Source of the DNA: WHSW01 sp036794585
GTDB taxonomy: Bacteria > Actinomycetota > Thermoleophilia > Solirubrobacterales > 70-9
Direction of reading: 5' to 3'
Assembly (NCBI GenBank): GCA_036794585.1
Contig: DAIRGH010000104.1
Span: 1-10,097, forward strand
Length of the DNA: 10,097 nucleotides
Positions 1-8,798 of this stretch are shown here, piece by piece. Below the pieces are notes generated by a model, which was given only the letters and a program-made list of their open reading frames with translations, was not told the origin of the DNA and ran no database searches. The first letter of the stretch is position 1. Each line of letters starts with the position of its first letter. The position numbers and the translations under genes are program-made.

Positions 1-1
1 G

Positions 2-2653
2 GCCGGCGCCCCGGCCGCCGCGCCCGCGCGAGGGGGCGAGGTCGACGAGGAGCTGCTGCAGGCGGTGCAGGCGGCCACCTCGCTGCTGAAGGCCTACCGG
101 ACCCACGGACATCTGGCGGCCCGGGTCAACCCGCTCGGCGACGAACCCAAGGGCGACCCGGCGCTCGAACCCGAGAACCTCAACCTGACGCCCGAGCTGA
201 TGGCCCGGATTCCGGCCTCGATCCTGCGAATCGGGGTCGAGGGCGAGACCCTGCTCGAGGTGCTGCCGTGGATGCGCGAGGCCTACTGCGGCACGATCGC
301 CTATCAGATCGAGCACCTCTCCTCGCACCAGCAGCGGATGTGGCTGCGGGAGATGATCGAGACCGGCTGGCACCGCGCGCCCCTGTCCAGTGAGGAGAAG
401 CAGGCGCTGCTGTCGCGGCTGAGCGACGTCTACGGCTTCGAGCGCTTCCTGCAGAAGGCCTACCTGGGCCAGAAGATGTTCTCGATCGAGGGGCTCGACG
501 TGACCGTGCCGATGCTCGACGAGGTGGCGACCCTGGCGCGCCAGAACGGCGCCGAGGAGGTCGTGCTGGGGATGGCACACCGCGGCCGGCTCGCCGTGCT
601 CGCCCACAACCTCGGCCGCTCGGTCGAGTCGATCCTGGCCGAGTTCGAGGGGGCGAAGGCGCTCGACCGGGTCAAGGCAATCGCCCACATCCCGCACGCA
701 GGCACCGGCGACGTTAAGTACCACCACGGCGCCGAGGGCCTCTTCACCACCCGCGACGGCGAGGAAGTCAAGGTCCGGCTCTACCCCAACCCGAGCCACC
801 TGGAGTTCGTCGATCCGGTCGTCACCGGCGGCGCCCGCGCGGCGCAGACCGAGCACTCGGGTCCGAAGCTCAAGCACAGCCCCCAGGTCGCCGTTCCGGT
901 GCTGCTTCATGGCGACGCCGCGTTCCCCGCCCAGGGCGTCGTCGCCGAGACCCTCAACCTTCAGGCGCTGAAGGGCTACACCACCGGCGGCACGATCCAC
1001 ATCATCACCGACAACCAGGTGGGCTTCACCACCGATCCCTCGGAGGGGCGCTCGACGCCATACGCCGGCGACATGGCGAAGGGCTTCAACGTGCCGATCA
1101 TCCACGTCAACGCCGACGACGTCGAGGCCTGCATCGCGGCGGTGCGACTGGCGATGGCCTACCGCGAGCAGTGGGGCCGTGACGTCGTCATCGACCTGAT
1201 CGGCTATCGCCGCTACGGACACAACGAGACCGACGAGCCCGCCTACACCCAGCCGTCGATGGCCGCGCAGATCAGGGAGCACCCGCCCGTCTCCGAGATC
1301 TACGCGCGCCAACTCGTCGAGCAGGGCGAGGTCACCGCCGACGACGTCGAGGCCGAGGCAAAGCGCCGCCTCGACGAGCTTCAGGGGGCACTCCACGACC
1401 TGCGCGCGAAGATGGACGCGGGCGACTACGAGGACCCGAGCTCGACCGCGCTCGGCACGGGCGAGCTCGACCGCACCAAGAGCCCCGAAGTCGAGACCGC
1501 GGTCACCGAAAAGCGGCTGCGCTCGCTCAACGAGGAGCTGCTGCGGGTCCCCGACAGCTTCACCATCCACCGCAAGCTCAGAAAGCCGCTGCTCGGCAGA
1601 CGCGAGCGGCTCCACGAGGGCGAGATCGACTTCGGCCACGCCGAGAGCCTCGCCTTCGCCTCGCTGCTGACCGAGGGCACGCACGTGCGCCTCACCGGCC
1701 AGGACACCGAGCGCGGCACCTTCTCGCATCGCCACATGGCGCTGCACGACGAGAAGACCGGCCTCGAGTACGTGCCGATCCAGCACCTCAGCGGGGCGCT
1801 GGCGCCGTTCGAGCTGCACAACAGTCCGCTGTCGGAGATCGCCTGCCTCGGCTTCGAGTACGGCTACTCGGCCGCGTCGCCGGAGAGCCTGATCCTGTGG
1901 GAGGCGCAATTCGGCGACTTCGGCAACGCCGCGCAGGTGATCATCGACAGCTTCATCGTCGCCGGCGAGTCGAAGTGGGGCCAGACGACCCGGTTGACCC
2001 TGCTCCTGCCCCACGGTTACGAGGGCGGCGGGCCGGAGCACTCCAGCGCCCGGCTGGAGCGCTTCATCCAGCTCGCCTCCGAGGGCAACATCCGGATCGC
2101 GAACCCGACCACGGCGGCGCAGTACTTCCACCTGATCCGCCGCCAGGCGCGGATCGCCAAGCCGCGGCCGCTGGTCGTGTTCACGCCGAAGGGCCTGCTG
2201 CGGCTGAAGAACGCCGCCTCCTCACTCGAGGAGCTGACCAGCGGCGGCTTCGACTTCGTGCTCGACGACGCGCGGGTCACGGATCGCAACGCGATCGACC
2301 GCCTCGTGCTCTGCAGCGGCAAGATCTTCTACGACATCGACCAGCACGAGCGGCGCGAGAGCGCCACCTCGGCGGCGATCGCCCGGGTCGAGCTCCTGTA
2401 CCCGTTCGCGCGCAACGAGCTCGAGCGCCTGATCCGCTCCTACCCCAACCTGAAGAAGGTGATGTGGGCCCAGGAGGAGCCGAAGAACATGGGCGCCTGG
2501 AGCGTGATGGCCCGCCGGCTGCCGGAGCTCGTCCCCGAGGGCGTCGCGTTCGAGTACGTCGGGCGGCCGCAGCGTTCGAGCCCCAGCGAGGGCTATCCGG
2601 CGGCGCACCGTCTGGAGCAGGAGCGCATCGTCCTGACCGCGCTCGAGGGCTGA
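2..2653 (+). CDS. sucA: 2-oxoglutarate dehydrogenase E1 component, 5' end outside window
   Basis: Thiamine-diphosphate enzyme that decarboxylates 2-oxoglutarate in the TCA cycle and passes the succinyl group to the E2 lipoyl subunit; cytoplasmic. The frame is open from the window edge, so 883 C-terminal residues are seen and the GTG at 65 is internal. Counting from the first complete codon: an Ala/Pro-rich stretch at residues 1-10, the AYRTHGHL segment near 31, GMAHRGRL at 190-197, the cofactor region with GDAAFPAQG (304-312) and TDNQVGFTT (336-344), GHNETDEP (406-413), the transketolase-like domain with GQDTERGTFSHRH (566-578) and EAQFGDFGN (634-642), and a C-terminal domain with WAQEEPKNMGAW. 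Every family landmark is intact, with no frameshift. The Ala/Pro-rich start may be a short SucA N-terminus (E. coli SucA is 933 residues) or a linker from an upstream E2-like domain as in mycobacterial Kgd (about 1,230 residues); the window cannot decide. Family certain, N-terminal architecture unknown. Confidence 0.96.
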   Translation, partial: AGAPAAAPARGGEVDEELLQAVQAATSLLKAYRTHGHLAARVNPLGDEPKGDPALEPENLNLTPELMARIPASILRIGVEGETLLEVLPWMREAYCGTIAYQIEHLSSHQQRMWLREMIETGWHRAPLSSEEKQALLSRLSDVYGFERFLQKAYLGQKMFSIEGLDVTVPMLDEVATLARQNGAEEVVLGMAHRGRLAVLAHNLGRSVESILAEFEGAKALDRVKAIAHIPHAGTGDVKYHHGAEGLFTTRDGEEVKVRLYPNPSHLEFVDPVVTGGARAAQTEHSGPKLKHSPQVAVPVLLHGDAAFPAQGVVAETLNLQALKGYTTGGTIHIITDNQVGFTTDPSEGRSTPYAGDMAKGFNVPIIHVNADDVEACIAAVRLAMAYREQWGRDVVIDLIGYRRYGHNETDEPAYTQPSMAAQIREHPPVSEIYARQLVEQGEVTADDVEAEAKRRLDELQGALHDLRAKMDAGDYEDPSSTALGTGELDRTKSPEVETAVTEKRLRSLNEELLRVPDSFTIHRKLRKPLLGRRERLHEGEIDFGHAESLAFASLLTEGTHVRLTGQDTERGTFSHRHMALHDEKTGLEYVPIQHLSGALAPFELHNSPLSEIACLGFEYGYSAASPESLILWEAQFGDFGNAAQVIIDSFIVAGESKWGQTTRLTLLLPHGYEGGGPEHSSARLERFIQLASEGNIRIANPTTAAQYFHLIRRQARIAKPRPLVVFTPKGLLRLKNAASSLEELTSGGFDFVLDDARVTDRNAIDRLVLCSGKIFYDIDQHERRESATSAAIARVELLYPFARNELERLIRSYPNLKKVMWAQEEPKNMGAWSVMARRLPELVPEGVAFEYVGRPQRSSPSEGYPAAHRLEQERIVLTALEG

Positions 2654-2719
2654 TACTCGTGGCGAACCTGGTCGTGGAATGGCCGCGTCTGGGCCTGAGC
2701 GACTGAGTCGGGCCGCCGC

Positions 2720-2896
2720 CTAGGCCGCGAGCGCGGCGCGGCGGATCACCGCGGCGACGAACGCCTCACCACAGTTCGGACACGCGGCGACTCGCGACCA
2801 CGAGCGCTCCTCGGAGCCGCATGACCCGCAGTGGTAGTGGCGCTCGAGCGCGACCAGCCGGCGACGGCCTGCGATCTGGGTGGTGTGATGCGTCAT
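2720..2896 (-). CDS. Small zinc-ribbon protein (58 aa), unknown function
   Basis: A 58-residue basic protein whose middle carries Cys-Gly-Ser-Cys, a 12-residue spacer, then Cys-Pro-Asn-Cys: a four-cysteine zinc ribbon. The N-terminus is His/Arg-rich and the tail is Ala/Arg-rich. It is not ribosomal protein L32: the Lys/Arg-rich L32 N-terminus is missing. The frame is open further upstream, but the ATG at 2896 is preferred because the residues before it are low-complexity Gly/Pro and would run into the control region of the divergent DUF3817 gene. Only a weak Shine-Dalgarno-like GATGAG lies upstream; an ATG at 2932 is the alternative. Its stop lies 66 bp from the sucA stop, and the two genes converge. 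Such small ribbons often bind nucleic acid or a protein partner, but nothing here fixes a function. Confidence 0.66.
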   Translation of the reverse strand: MTHHTTQIAGRRRLVALERHYHCGSCGSEERSWSRVAACPNCGEAFVAAVIRRAALAA

Positions 2897-2965
2897 GGGC
2901 TCATCTTCGCCGCCGCCGGTCGCCCGTCCCATGGCCGCGGGGCCAAACCTCGGCAGGCCCGTTTG

Positions 2966-2971
2966 TACGAT
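2966..2971 (+). promoter_or_regulatory. Putative -10 hexamer for a leaderless DUF3817 mRNA
   Basis: TACGAT lies 7 nt upstream of the GTG at 2979, so transcription would start at or next to the start codon. No Shine-Dalgarno sequence precedes the GTG, which fits a leaderless message. No good -35 is seen. The inference rests on spacing only. Confidence 0.35.
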
Positions 2972-2978
2972 CGGGCGG

Positions 2979-3308
2979 GTGAGTGCCGAGCAAACCGCGG
3001 TCCTCAAGCAGGTCGCCCCGGGCCCGATGTGGCCATGGATCAAGGTCGCCTCGTACGTCGAGCTGGCGCTGTTCGGGGGGCTGCTGACGGTGTGGCTGCT
3101 GCCGGGGATGGAGGACGCGACGTTCGTCTTCGGGCTCGCTCACGGGCTCGGCTTCATCGCGCTTGCGATCCTGATCTGGATTGCCGCGCTCAGGCACGAG
3201 GCCCCCTACACGCTGCTCGCGGCGACGCTTACCCCGGTCGGCCCGGTCGGCTCCGTGATCGCGATCGCCTACCTCGAGCGCCGCCGCGGGTTCGCTGCGT
3301 CGCGCTAA
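2979..3308 (+). CDS. DUF3817 family integral membrane protein
   Basis: A 109-residue membrane protein with three hydrophobic segments at about residues 22-42, 48-71 and 77-99, the DUF3817 pattern of actinobacterial and firmicute membrane proteins. The second helix contains the family's His-Gly (AHGLGF, 54-59), and the loop before the last helix is the Gly/Pro-rich TPVGPVGS. It ends in a basic tail (ERRRGFAASR) probably facing the cytoplasm. GTG at 2979 was chosen because the open frame further upstream encodes a Pro/Gly-rich stretch unlike the family, and because a -10-like TACGAT sits 7 nt before the GTG. The gene is divergent from the zinc-ribbon gene with 82 bp between starts, and its stop overlaps the T-run side of a minus-strand terminator. 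The biochemical function of DUF3817 is not known to me. Confidence 0.83.
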   Translation: MSAEQTAVLKQVAPGPMWPWIKVASYVELALFGGLLTVWLLPGMEDATFVFGLAHGLGFIALAILIWIAALRHEAPYTLLAATLTPVGPVGSVIAIAYLERRRGFAASR

Positions 3309-3352
3309 AAAAGGAGGGGCGGGACCGCGAAGGGGGTCACGCGGCCCGCCCC
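3307..3352 (-). terminator. Intrinsic terminator, minus strand (aconitase 3' region or ncRNA)
   Basis: Read on the minus strand, GGGGCGGGCCGC (3352-3341) pairs with GCGGTCCCGCCCC (3328-3316) to give 12 base pairs with a single bulged T and a 12-nt loop. Three nucleotides later comes TTTTTT (3312-3307). This is the layout of a Rho-independent terminator for transcripts arriving from the aconitase side. On the plus strand the same hairpin follows the DUF3817 stop by 7 nt but lacks a T-run, so it may act more weakly there. Confidence 0.75.
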
Positions 3353-3366
3353 ATGCTCGTAATGAC

Positions 3367-3400
3367 CCCTCGGTCCCTAACCCCAAGGACTATTCGAGGG
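3367..3400. repeat. Inverted repeat (hairpin) in the intergenic RNA candidate
   Basis: CCCTCGGTCC pairs with GGAC-TATT-CGAGGG: a 6-bp outer and a 4-bp inner stem separated by a one-sided TATT bulge, with a 10-nt loop. Its outer edge overlaps TGACCCC (3363-3369), which can alternatively pair with the terminator loop. Confidence 0.5.
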
Positions 3401-3549
3401 CCCTAAGCGTCACTACCCCATCGGACAGCAATAAACGCATTTACGCACGCCTACACGGCAGTTGCGGCCCGCAGCGCCCCGCTCGGGGCGGAGTCGGCGG
3501 GGCGGGGCCGCGGGAGGCAGGGGGTCCACACGGCCCGCGCCACCGCCAG

Positions 3550-3581
3550 CGCGTCGGTAGCCAGGGAGGGATGCCGACGCG
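3550..3581. repeat. Perfect 8-bp inverted repeat with 16-nt loop
   Basis: CGCGTCGG and CCGACGCG are perfectly complementary around a 16-nt loop. On the minus strand the loop reads CATCCCTCCCTGGCTA, a C-rich unpaired stretch complementary to purine-rich Shine-Dalgarno sequences. It lies 2 nt from the next hairpin. Confidence 0.6.
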
Positions 3582-3583
3582 AT

Positions 3584-3615
3584 TCGTCCCCGGAGGCGGG
3601 ACTGGCCGGGGACGA
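3584..3615. repeat. Perfect 10-bp inverted repeat with 12-nt loop
   Basis: TCGTCCCCGG and CCGGGGACGA are perfectly complementary around a 12-nt loop. On the minus strand the loop reads CCAGTCCCGCCT. A T-run is absent on both sides, so this is a structural hairpin rather than an intrinsic terminator. Confidence 0.65.
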
Positions 3616-3648
3616 GTTTGTAAGTATTCCCTCCCGCGCGGGTTACCC

Positions 3649-3678
3649 ATTCTCTCCCATTGCGCGACCGGATGTCAA
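3649..3678 (-). promoter_or_regulatory. Sigma-70-like promoter directly downstream of the aconitase gene
   Basis: On the minus strand a consensus -35 TTGACA (3678-3673) is followed after 18 nt by GAGAAT (3654-3649), a -10 match at four of six positions including A2 and T6. Transcription would start near 3642 and read into the hairpin region toward the terminator. It begins 11 nt after the aconitase stop codon, so it is not needed for any protein gene seen here. A perfect TTGACA is notable in such G+C-rich DNA. Confidence 0.5.
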
Positions 3679-3689
3679 TGGGAGTTGAC

Positions 3690-6503
<2,814 letters not shown>

Positions 6504-6509
6504 GGATCC

Positions 6510-6515
6510 AGTATG
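6510..6515 (-). promoter_or_regulatory. Putative -10 hexamer for a leaderless aconitase mRNA
   Basis: CATACT on the minus strand lies 6 nt before the aconitase ATG at 6503, placing the expected transcription start at or beside the ATG. It matches TATAAT at four positions including A2 and T6. No Shine-Dalgarno sequence and no convincing -35 are visible. Confidence 0.38.
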
Positions 6516-6530
6516 GCGCTTACCCGACCG

Positions 6531-6550
6531 CGCCCCGGGCCAACCGGGCG
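6531..6550 (-). terminator. Weak hairpin after the sulfatase gene, possible U-less terminator
   Basis: CGCCC(C)GG and CCGGGCG pair as a 7-bp stem with one bulged base and a 5-nt loop, starting 6 nt after the sulfatase stop. No T-run follows, so termination here is doubtful and read-through into the aconitase gene is possible. Confidence 0.25.
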
Positions 6551-6556
6551 TCAGCC

Positions 6557-7912
6557 TCAGCGCAGCTCGATCAGCTTCGCGCGCAGCTCGTCCTCGACCT
6601 GCTTGTGGCCCGGATCGCCGGCGAGGTTGCGCAGCTGGTGCGGGTCGGACTCGTTGTCGTAGAGCTCGCGCTCGCCGCCGCCGTAGGTGACGTAGGTCCA
6701 GCGCTCGGTGCGCAGGCCCCAGAAGCTCGGCGCTACCCGGGGGTACTTGACGTGTCGCAGAAGGATCGGCCGGTGCAGCGAGGTCGCCGTGCCCTCGAGC
6801 AGGGGCGCCAGGCTCTGGCCGTCGACCTCCGGCGGAGCGACGCCGGCGATCTCGGCGATCGTCGGCGCGATGTCGACGTTGCCGACGAGCGCTTCGATGT
6901 CACCTTCATCGGTCACCCCGGGCCAGCGGACCCAGAGCGGCACGTGGATGCACTCCTCGTATGCGCAGTCCTTCCACGCGTTGCGGTGTGAGCCGAGCGA
7001 GTACCCGTTGTCGGAGAGAAAGATCACCACCGTGTTGTCGGCCTCGCCCTGCTGCTCGAGGGTGTTCAAAAAGCGCCCGATCGCGTCATCGACTGCGAGC
7101 AGCGAGCGCCACTGGCCCTTGGTCGCGCGGCGCTGCTCATCCGGGTCGAGGCGCGGCTTGTTCGCCCACCATCGCGGGGCATCGCGGGCGACGCGGTTGA
7201 AGTTCGCCGGCAGGTTCACGTTCGCGCCGGCGAAGGCGTCGCGGTGCCGCGGCGCCGGCGTACGCGGCGCGTGCGGGGCGTACGGCGCGAAGTAGGCGAA
7301 GAACGGTGCCTGGGTGCCGGCGATGAACTCGTCGACCTGATCGGCGAGCACGTCGGTCGAATAGTCGGCGGGCGCGTCGCCGTACTGCTTTCGCGAGCCG
7401 TCCTCGACAAGGGTGTAGTCGTAGTACGAGGCATCCGGCGTGAACGCCGACCAGCGGTCCCAGCCCGGCGGCACGTACCCGGGTCCGCGCTGCCACGGAT
7501 AGCTGTTGAGGTACTTGCCGAAGAGGCCACTCTCGTAACCGGCGCCGTCCAGCCACGTGGCGAGGGTCGAGGAGTCGTCGAACTTGTTGGCGACGAGGTT
7601 GGTCTCGACCTCGGTGTGGTGGGAGTACAGGCCGGTGAGAAGAGTCGACCTCGCCGGGCAGCAGAGCGGGTTGTTGTCGTAGTAGGAGTTGAAGCGGACG
7701 AAGCCGGAAGCGCCGCTCAGCTGCGGCATCCGCTTCGTCGTCCCCACCGGCTGGTCGTCGGTGACGATCATCAGCACGTTGGGCGGCGGCGGCGGCGCGG
7801 CCTTGACGCCCGCCGCGCCGCCGCCGATCCCGCACGAGACCACGGCCAGCGCGGCGACCGCCGCGCCGACCGTTGCTTCGTGCCGCCTACGGAACGCCGA
7901 CGGTCGTCTCAC
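6557..7912 (-). CDS. Sulfatase, N-acetylglucosamine-6-sulfatase-like, probable lipoprotein
   Basis: A type I sulfatase that would hydrolyse sulfate esters outside the membrane. From GTG at 7912 (451 aa): a basic N-terminus with RRRHEA, a hydrophobic stretch and the lipobox VVSC with Cys27, then a Pro run and PNVLMIVTDDQ with metal-ligand Asp52-Asp53. The maturation motif C-x-P-x-R is Cys84-Cys-Pro86-Ala-Arg88, in which Cys84 would become formylglycine. SDNG (300-303), His309 and Lys314 are the expected C-terminal metal and sulfate ligands. The order of motifs, including LCCPAR and YYDYTL, resembles eukaryotic glucosamine-6-sulfatase; the true substrate is unknown. The frame is open to an ATG at 7996, but the GTG leaves a normal signal peptide and only a 26-nt overlap with the RTX gene, suggesting translational coupling. 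Activity needs a formylglycine-generating enzyme or anaerobic maturase encoded elsewhere. Family sure; start and substrate less so. Confidence 0.9.
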   Translation of the reverse strand: MRRPSAFRRRHEATVGAAVAALAVVSCGIGGGAAGVKAAPPPPPNVLMIVTDDQPVGTTKRMPQLSGASGFVRFNSYYDNNPLCCPARSTLLTGLYSHHTEVETNLVANKFDDSSTLATWLDGAGYESGLFGKYLNSYPWQRGPGYVPPGWDRWSAFTPDASYYDYTLVEDGSRKQYGDAPADYSTDVLADQVDEFIAGTQAPFFAYFAPYAPHAPRTPAPRHRDAFAGANVNLPANFNRVARDAPRWWANKPRLDPDEQRRATKGQWRSLLAVDDAIGRFLNTLEQQGEADNTVVIFLSDNGYSLGSHRNAWKDCAYEECIHVPLWVRWPGVTDEGDIEALVGNVDIAPTIAEIAGVAPPEVDGQSLAPLLEGTATSLHRPILLRHVKYPRVAPSFWGLRTERWTYVTYGGGERELYDNESDPHQLRNLAGDPGHKQVEDELRAKLIELR

Positions 7913-8792
7913 AGTTGGCCGCCGTATCGGTGTCCTGGTCGCCGAAGCACTGGTCGACCCCGGTGCCGCCGTCCAGGGAGTCGTTTCCGAACCCACCCTT
8001 GAGGATGTCGCCGAGGCCGAGCCCGGAGATGGTGTCGATGCCGGAGCTGCCGTCGATCACGTTGGCCGACTCGTTTCCCGTCAGTGTGTCCGCGCCAAAG
8101 CTGCCGGTGATGTTCTCGACCCTGACGACGTTGTCTCCCTCGCACTGCTGCGGGCAGTTGACGCCGTCGTTTGGCTGACCGTCGAGCGACACCGTGACGC
8201 CATCGAAAAAGCTGTCCGGGTCGCCGCTGTAGCCGTAGTCGATCAGGTCGTCCTCCGACCCGCCGTCGTACTTGTCGGCCTGGCCGTCTTCGTCCGGCCG
8301 CAGCACGTCGCCGCCGCGATCGCCGTTGACCTTGTCGCGGCCGGGCCCGTCGTTGATGAGGTCACGCCCGTCGCCACCGCGGATGACGTCACTGCCACCG
8401 CCGCCGGTGATCTCGTCGGGCTTTTCCTCGGCGTTGGAGCCACCCTTGATGAAGTCGTCACCGCCCTGGCCGCGAATGTCATCGCCGCCCTGGCTGCCGT
8501 CGATGATGTCGGAGCCCTTGTCGCCGTCGATCTTGTCGTCACCGGAGCCGCTGCAGATCAGGTCACCGCCCGCTCCGGCGAGGATCTTCTGCTTGCCGGA
8601 TCCGGTGACGATCACATCGGCGCGGTCGGTGCCTCTGACGACGTCGCCGTTGCCGGTGATCGTCGCGCGCTCGCCGAAGCACTTGTTCACCGCCGAGGCA
8701 CCCGCCGGGGCGAGCAACAGCACCACCGCGCTCGTCGCGAGCGCGAGGCACGCGGCCAATTTTCCGTTGCCCGTCTTCGTCATCGCAAACAT
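7887..8792 (-). CDS. Exported RTX-type calcium-binding repeat protein
   Basis: A 301-residue secreted protein. Residues 1-34 form a Sec signal peptide (Lys, hydrophobic core SAVVLLLAPA, cleavage after ASA). The mature part has two blocks of glycine/aspartate nonapeptide repeats (GGxGxDxI type) at about 72-183 and 230-285, expected to fold as a calcium-bound parallel beta-roll, separated by the FDGVTVSLDG...GDNVVRVENITG linker usual in actinobacterial members. Six cysteines (38, 80, 213, 217, 282, 294) could form disulfides, unusual for classical RTX toxins. No protease, lipase or other catalytic domain is present, so a structural or adhesive surface role is the likeliest reading. The ATG at 8792 has GAAAGGA 7 nt upstream; a second ATG at 8783 is the alternative. 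The gene overlaps the downstream sulfatase gene by 26 nt and diverges from the FHA-HTH gene across 148 bp. Confidence 0.9.
   Translation of the reverse strand: MFAMTKTGNGKLAACLALATSAVVLLLAPAGASAVNKCFGERATITGNGDVVRGTDRADVIVTGSGKQKILAGAGGDLICSGSGDDKIDGDKGSDIIDGSQGGDDIRGQGGDDFIKGGSNAEEKPDEITGGGGSDVIRGGDGRDLINDGPGRDKVNGDRGGDVLRPDEDGQADKYDGGSEDDLIDYGYSGDPDSFFDGVTVSLDGQPNDGVNCPQQCEGDNVVRVENITGSFGADTLTGNESANVIDGSSGIDTISGLGLGDILKGGFGNDSLDGGTGVDQCFGDQDTDTAANCETTVGVP
7938..8105 (-). repeat. C-terminal RTX nonapeptide repeat block (coding)
   Basis: Encodes about residues 230-285 of the exported protein, with units such as GSFGADTLTGN, GSSGIDTIS, GLGLGDILK and GGFGNDSLD, ending in the Cys-containing GVDQCFGDQDTD. 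The Gly-Asp periodicity gives an approximate 27-nt repeat. Confidence 0.75.
8244..8579 (-). repeat. N-terminal RTX nonapeptide repeat block (coding)
   Basis: Encodes about residues 72-183: AGAGGDLIC, GSGDDKID, GDKGSDIID, GSQGGDDIR, GQGGDDFIK and, after a short charged break, GGGGSDVIR, GGDGRDLIN and DGPGRDKVN, then degenerating. Approximate 27-nt periodicity. Confidence 0.78.
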
Positions 8793-8798
8793 CCTCTC

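Larger units (their letters stand above)
3307..3643 (-). ncRNA. Candidate structured non-coding RNA or structured aconitase 3' UTR
   Basis: No credible protein gene fills this stretch, but it has the parts of an RNA gene on the minus strand: a TTGACA/GAGAAT promoter-like pair (3678-3649), a run of hairpins, and an intrinsic terminator with TTTTTT at 3312-3307, giving about 335 nt. Stems in plus coordinates are 3584-3593/3606-3615 (10 bp perfect), 3550-3557/3574-3581 (8 bp perfect), 3464-3472/3502-3511 (one bulge) enclosing 3475-3480/3485-3490 (6 bp, tetraloop), 3367-3376/3387-3400 (10 bp with a TATT bulge) and the terminator stem. The minus-strand loops are C-rich. I do not see the conserved cores of RNase P RNA, tmRNA, SRP RNA or 5S rRNA. 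It may equally be the aconitase 3' UTR, since no terminator separates it from that gene. Existence of a stable RNA is inference. Confidence 0.45.

Noticed and set aside
1897..2706. 269-codon plus-strand open frame inside sucA in another frame
   Set aside because: Low-complexity Arg/Ala/Pro product overlapping a well-conserved E1 domain.
2654..2719. Possible terminator between sucA and the zinc-ribbon gene, from GGCC...GGCC and CGACTGAGTCG
   Set aside because: Arms are only 4-5 bp, the CGACT/AGTCG loop would be a single base, and no T-run is present on either strand.
3307..3643. RNase P RNA, tmRNA, SRP RNA or 5S rRNA as the identity of the intergenic RNA candidate
   Set aside because: The conserved core sequences I know for these RNAs were not found on either strand.
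3441..3650. 69-codon minus-strand open frame with an ATG inside the aconitase-downstream region, with a GGGAGAG purine run before it
   Set aside because: The product is almost all Pro, Arg and Gly with no domain, as expected from G+C-rich non-coding DNA; its ATG overlaps the -10-like hexamer, and the region folds into perfect stems, which favours RNA over protein.
7910..7996. Longer sulfatase start at the ATG at 7996
   Set aside because: It would add 28 Thr/Ser/Pro-rich residues in front of the signal peptide and overlap the RTX gene by 110 nt; GTG at 7912 leaves a standard lipoprotein signal.
8244..8579. Regular short repeats considered as CRISPR or a DNA-level tandem array
   Set aside because: The periodicity is codon-level Gly/Asp coding for RTX nonapeptides; there are no identical repeats with unique spacers.
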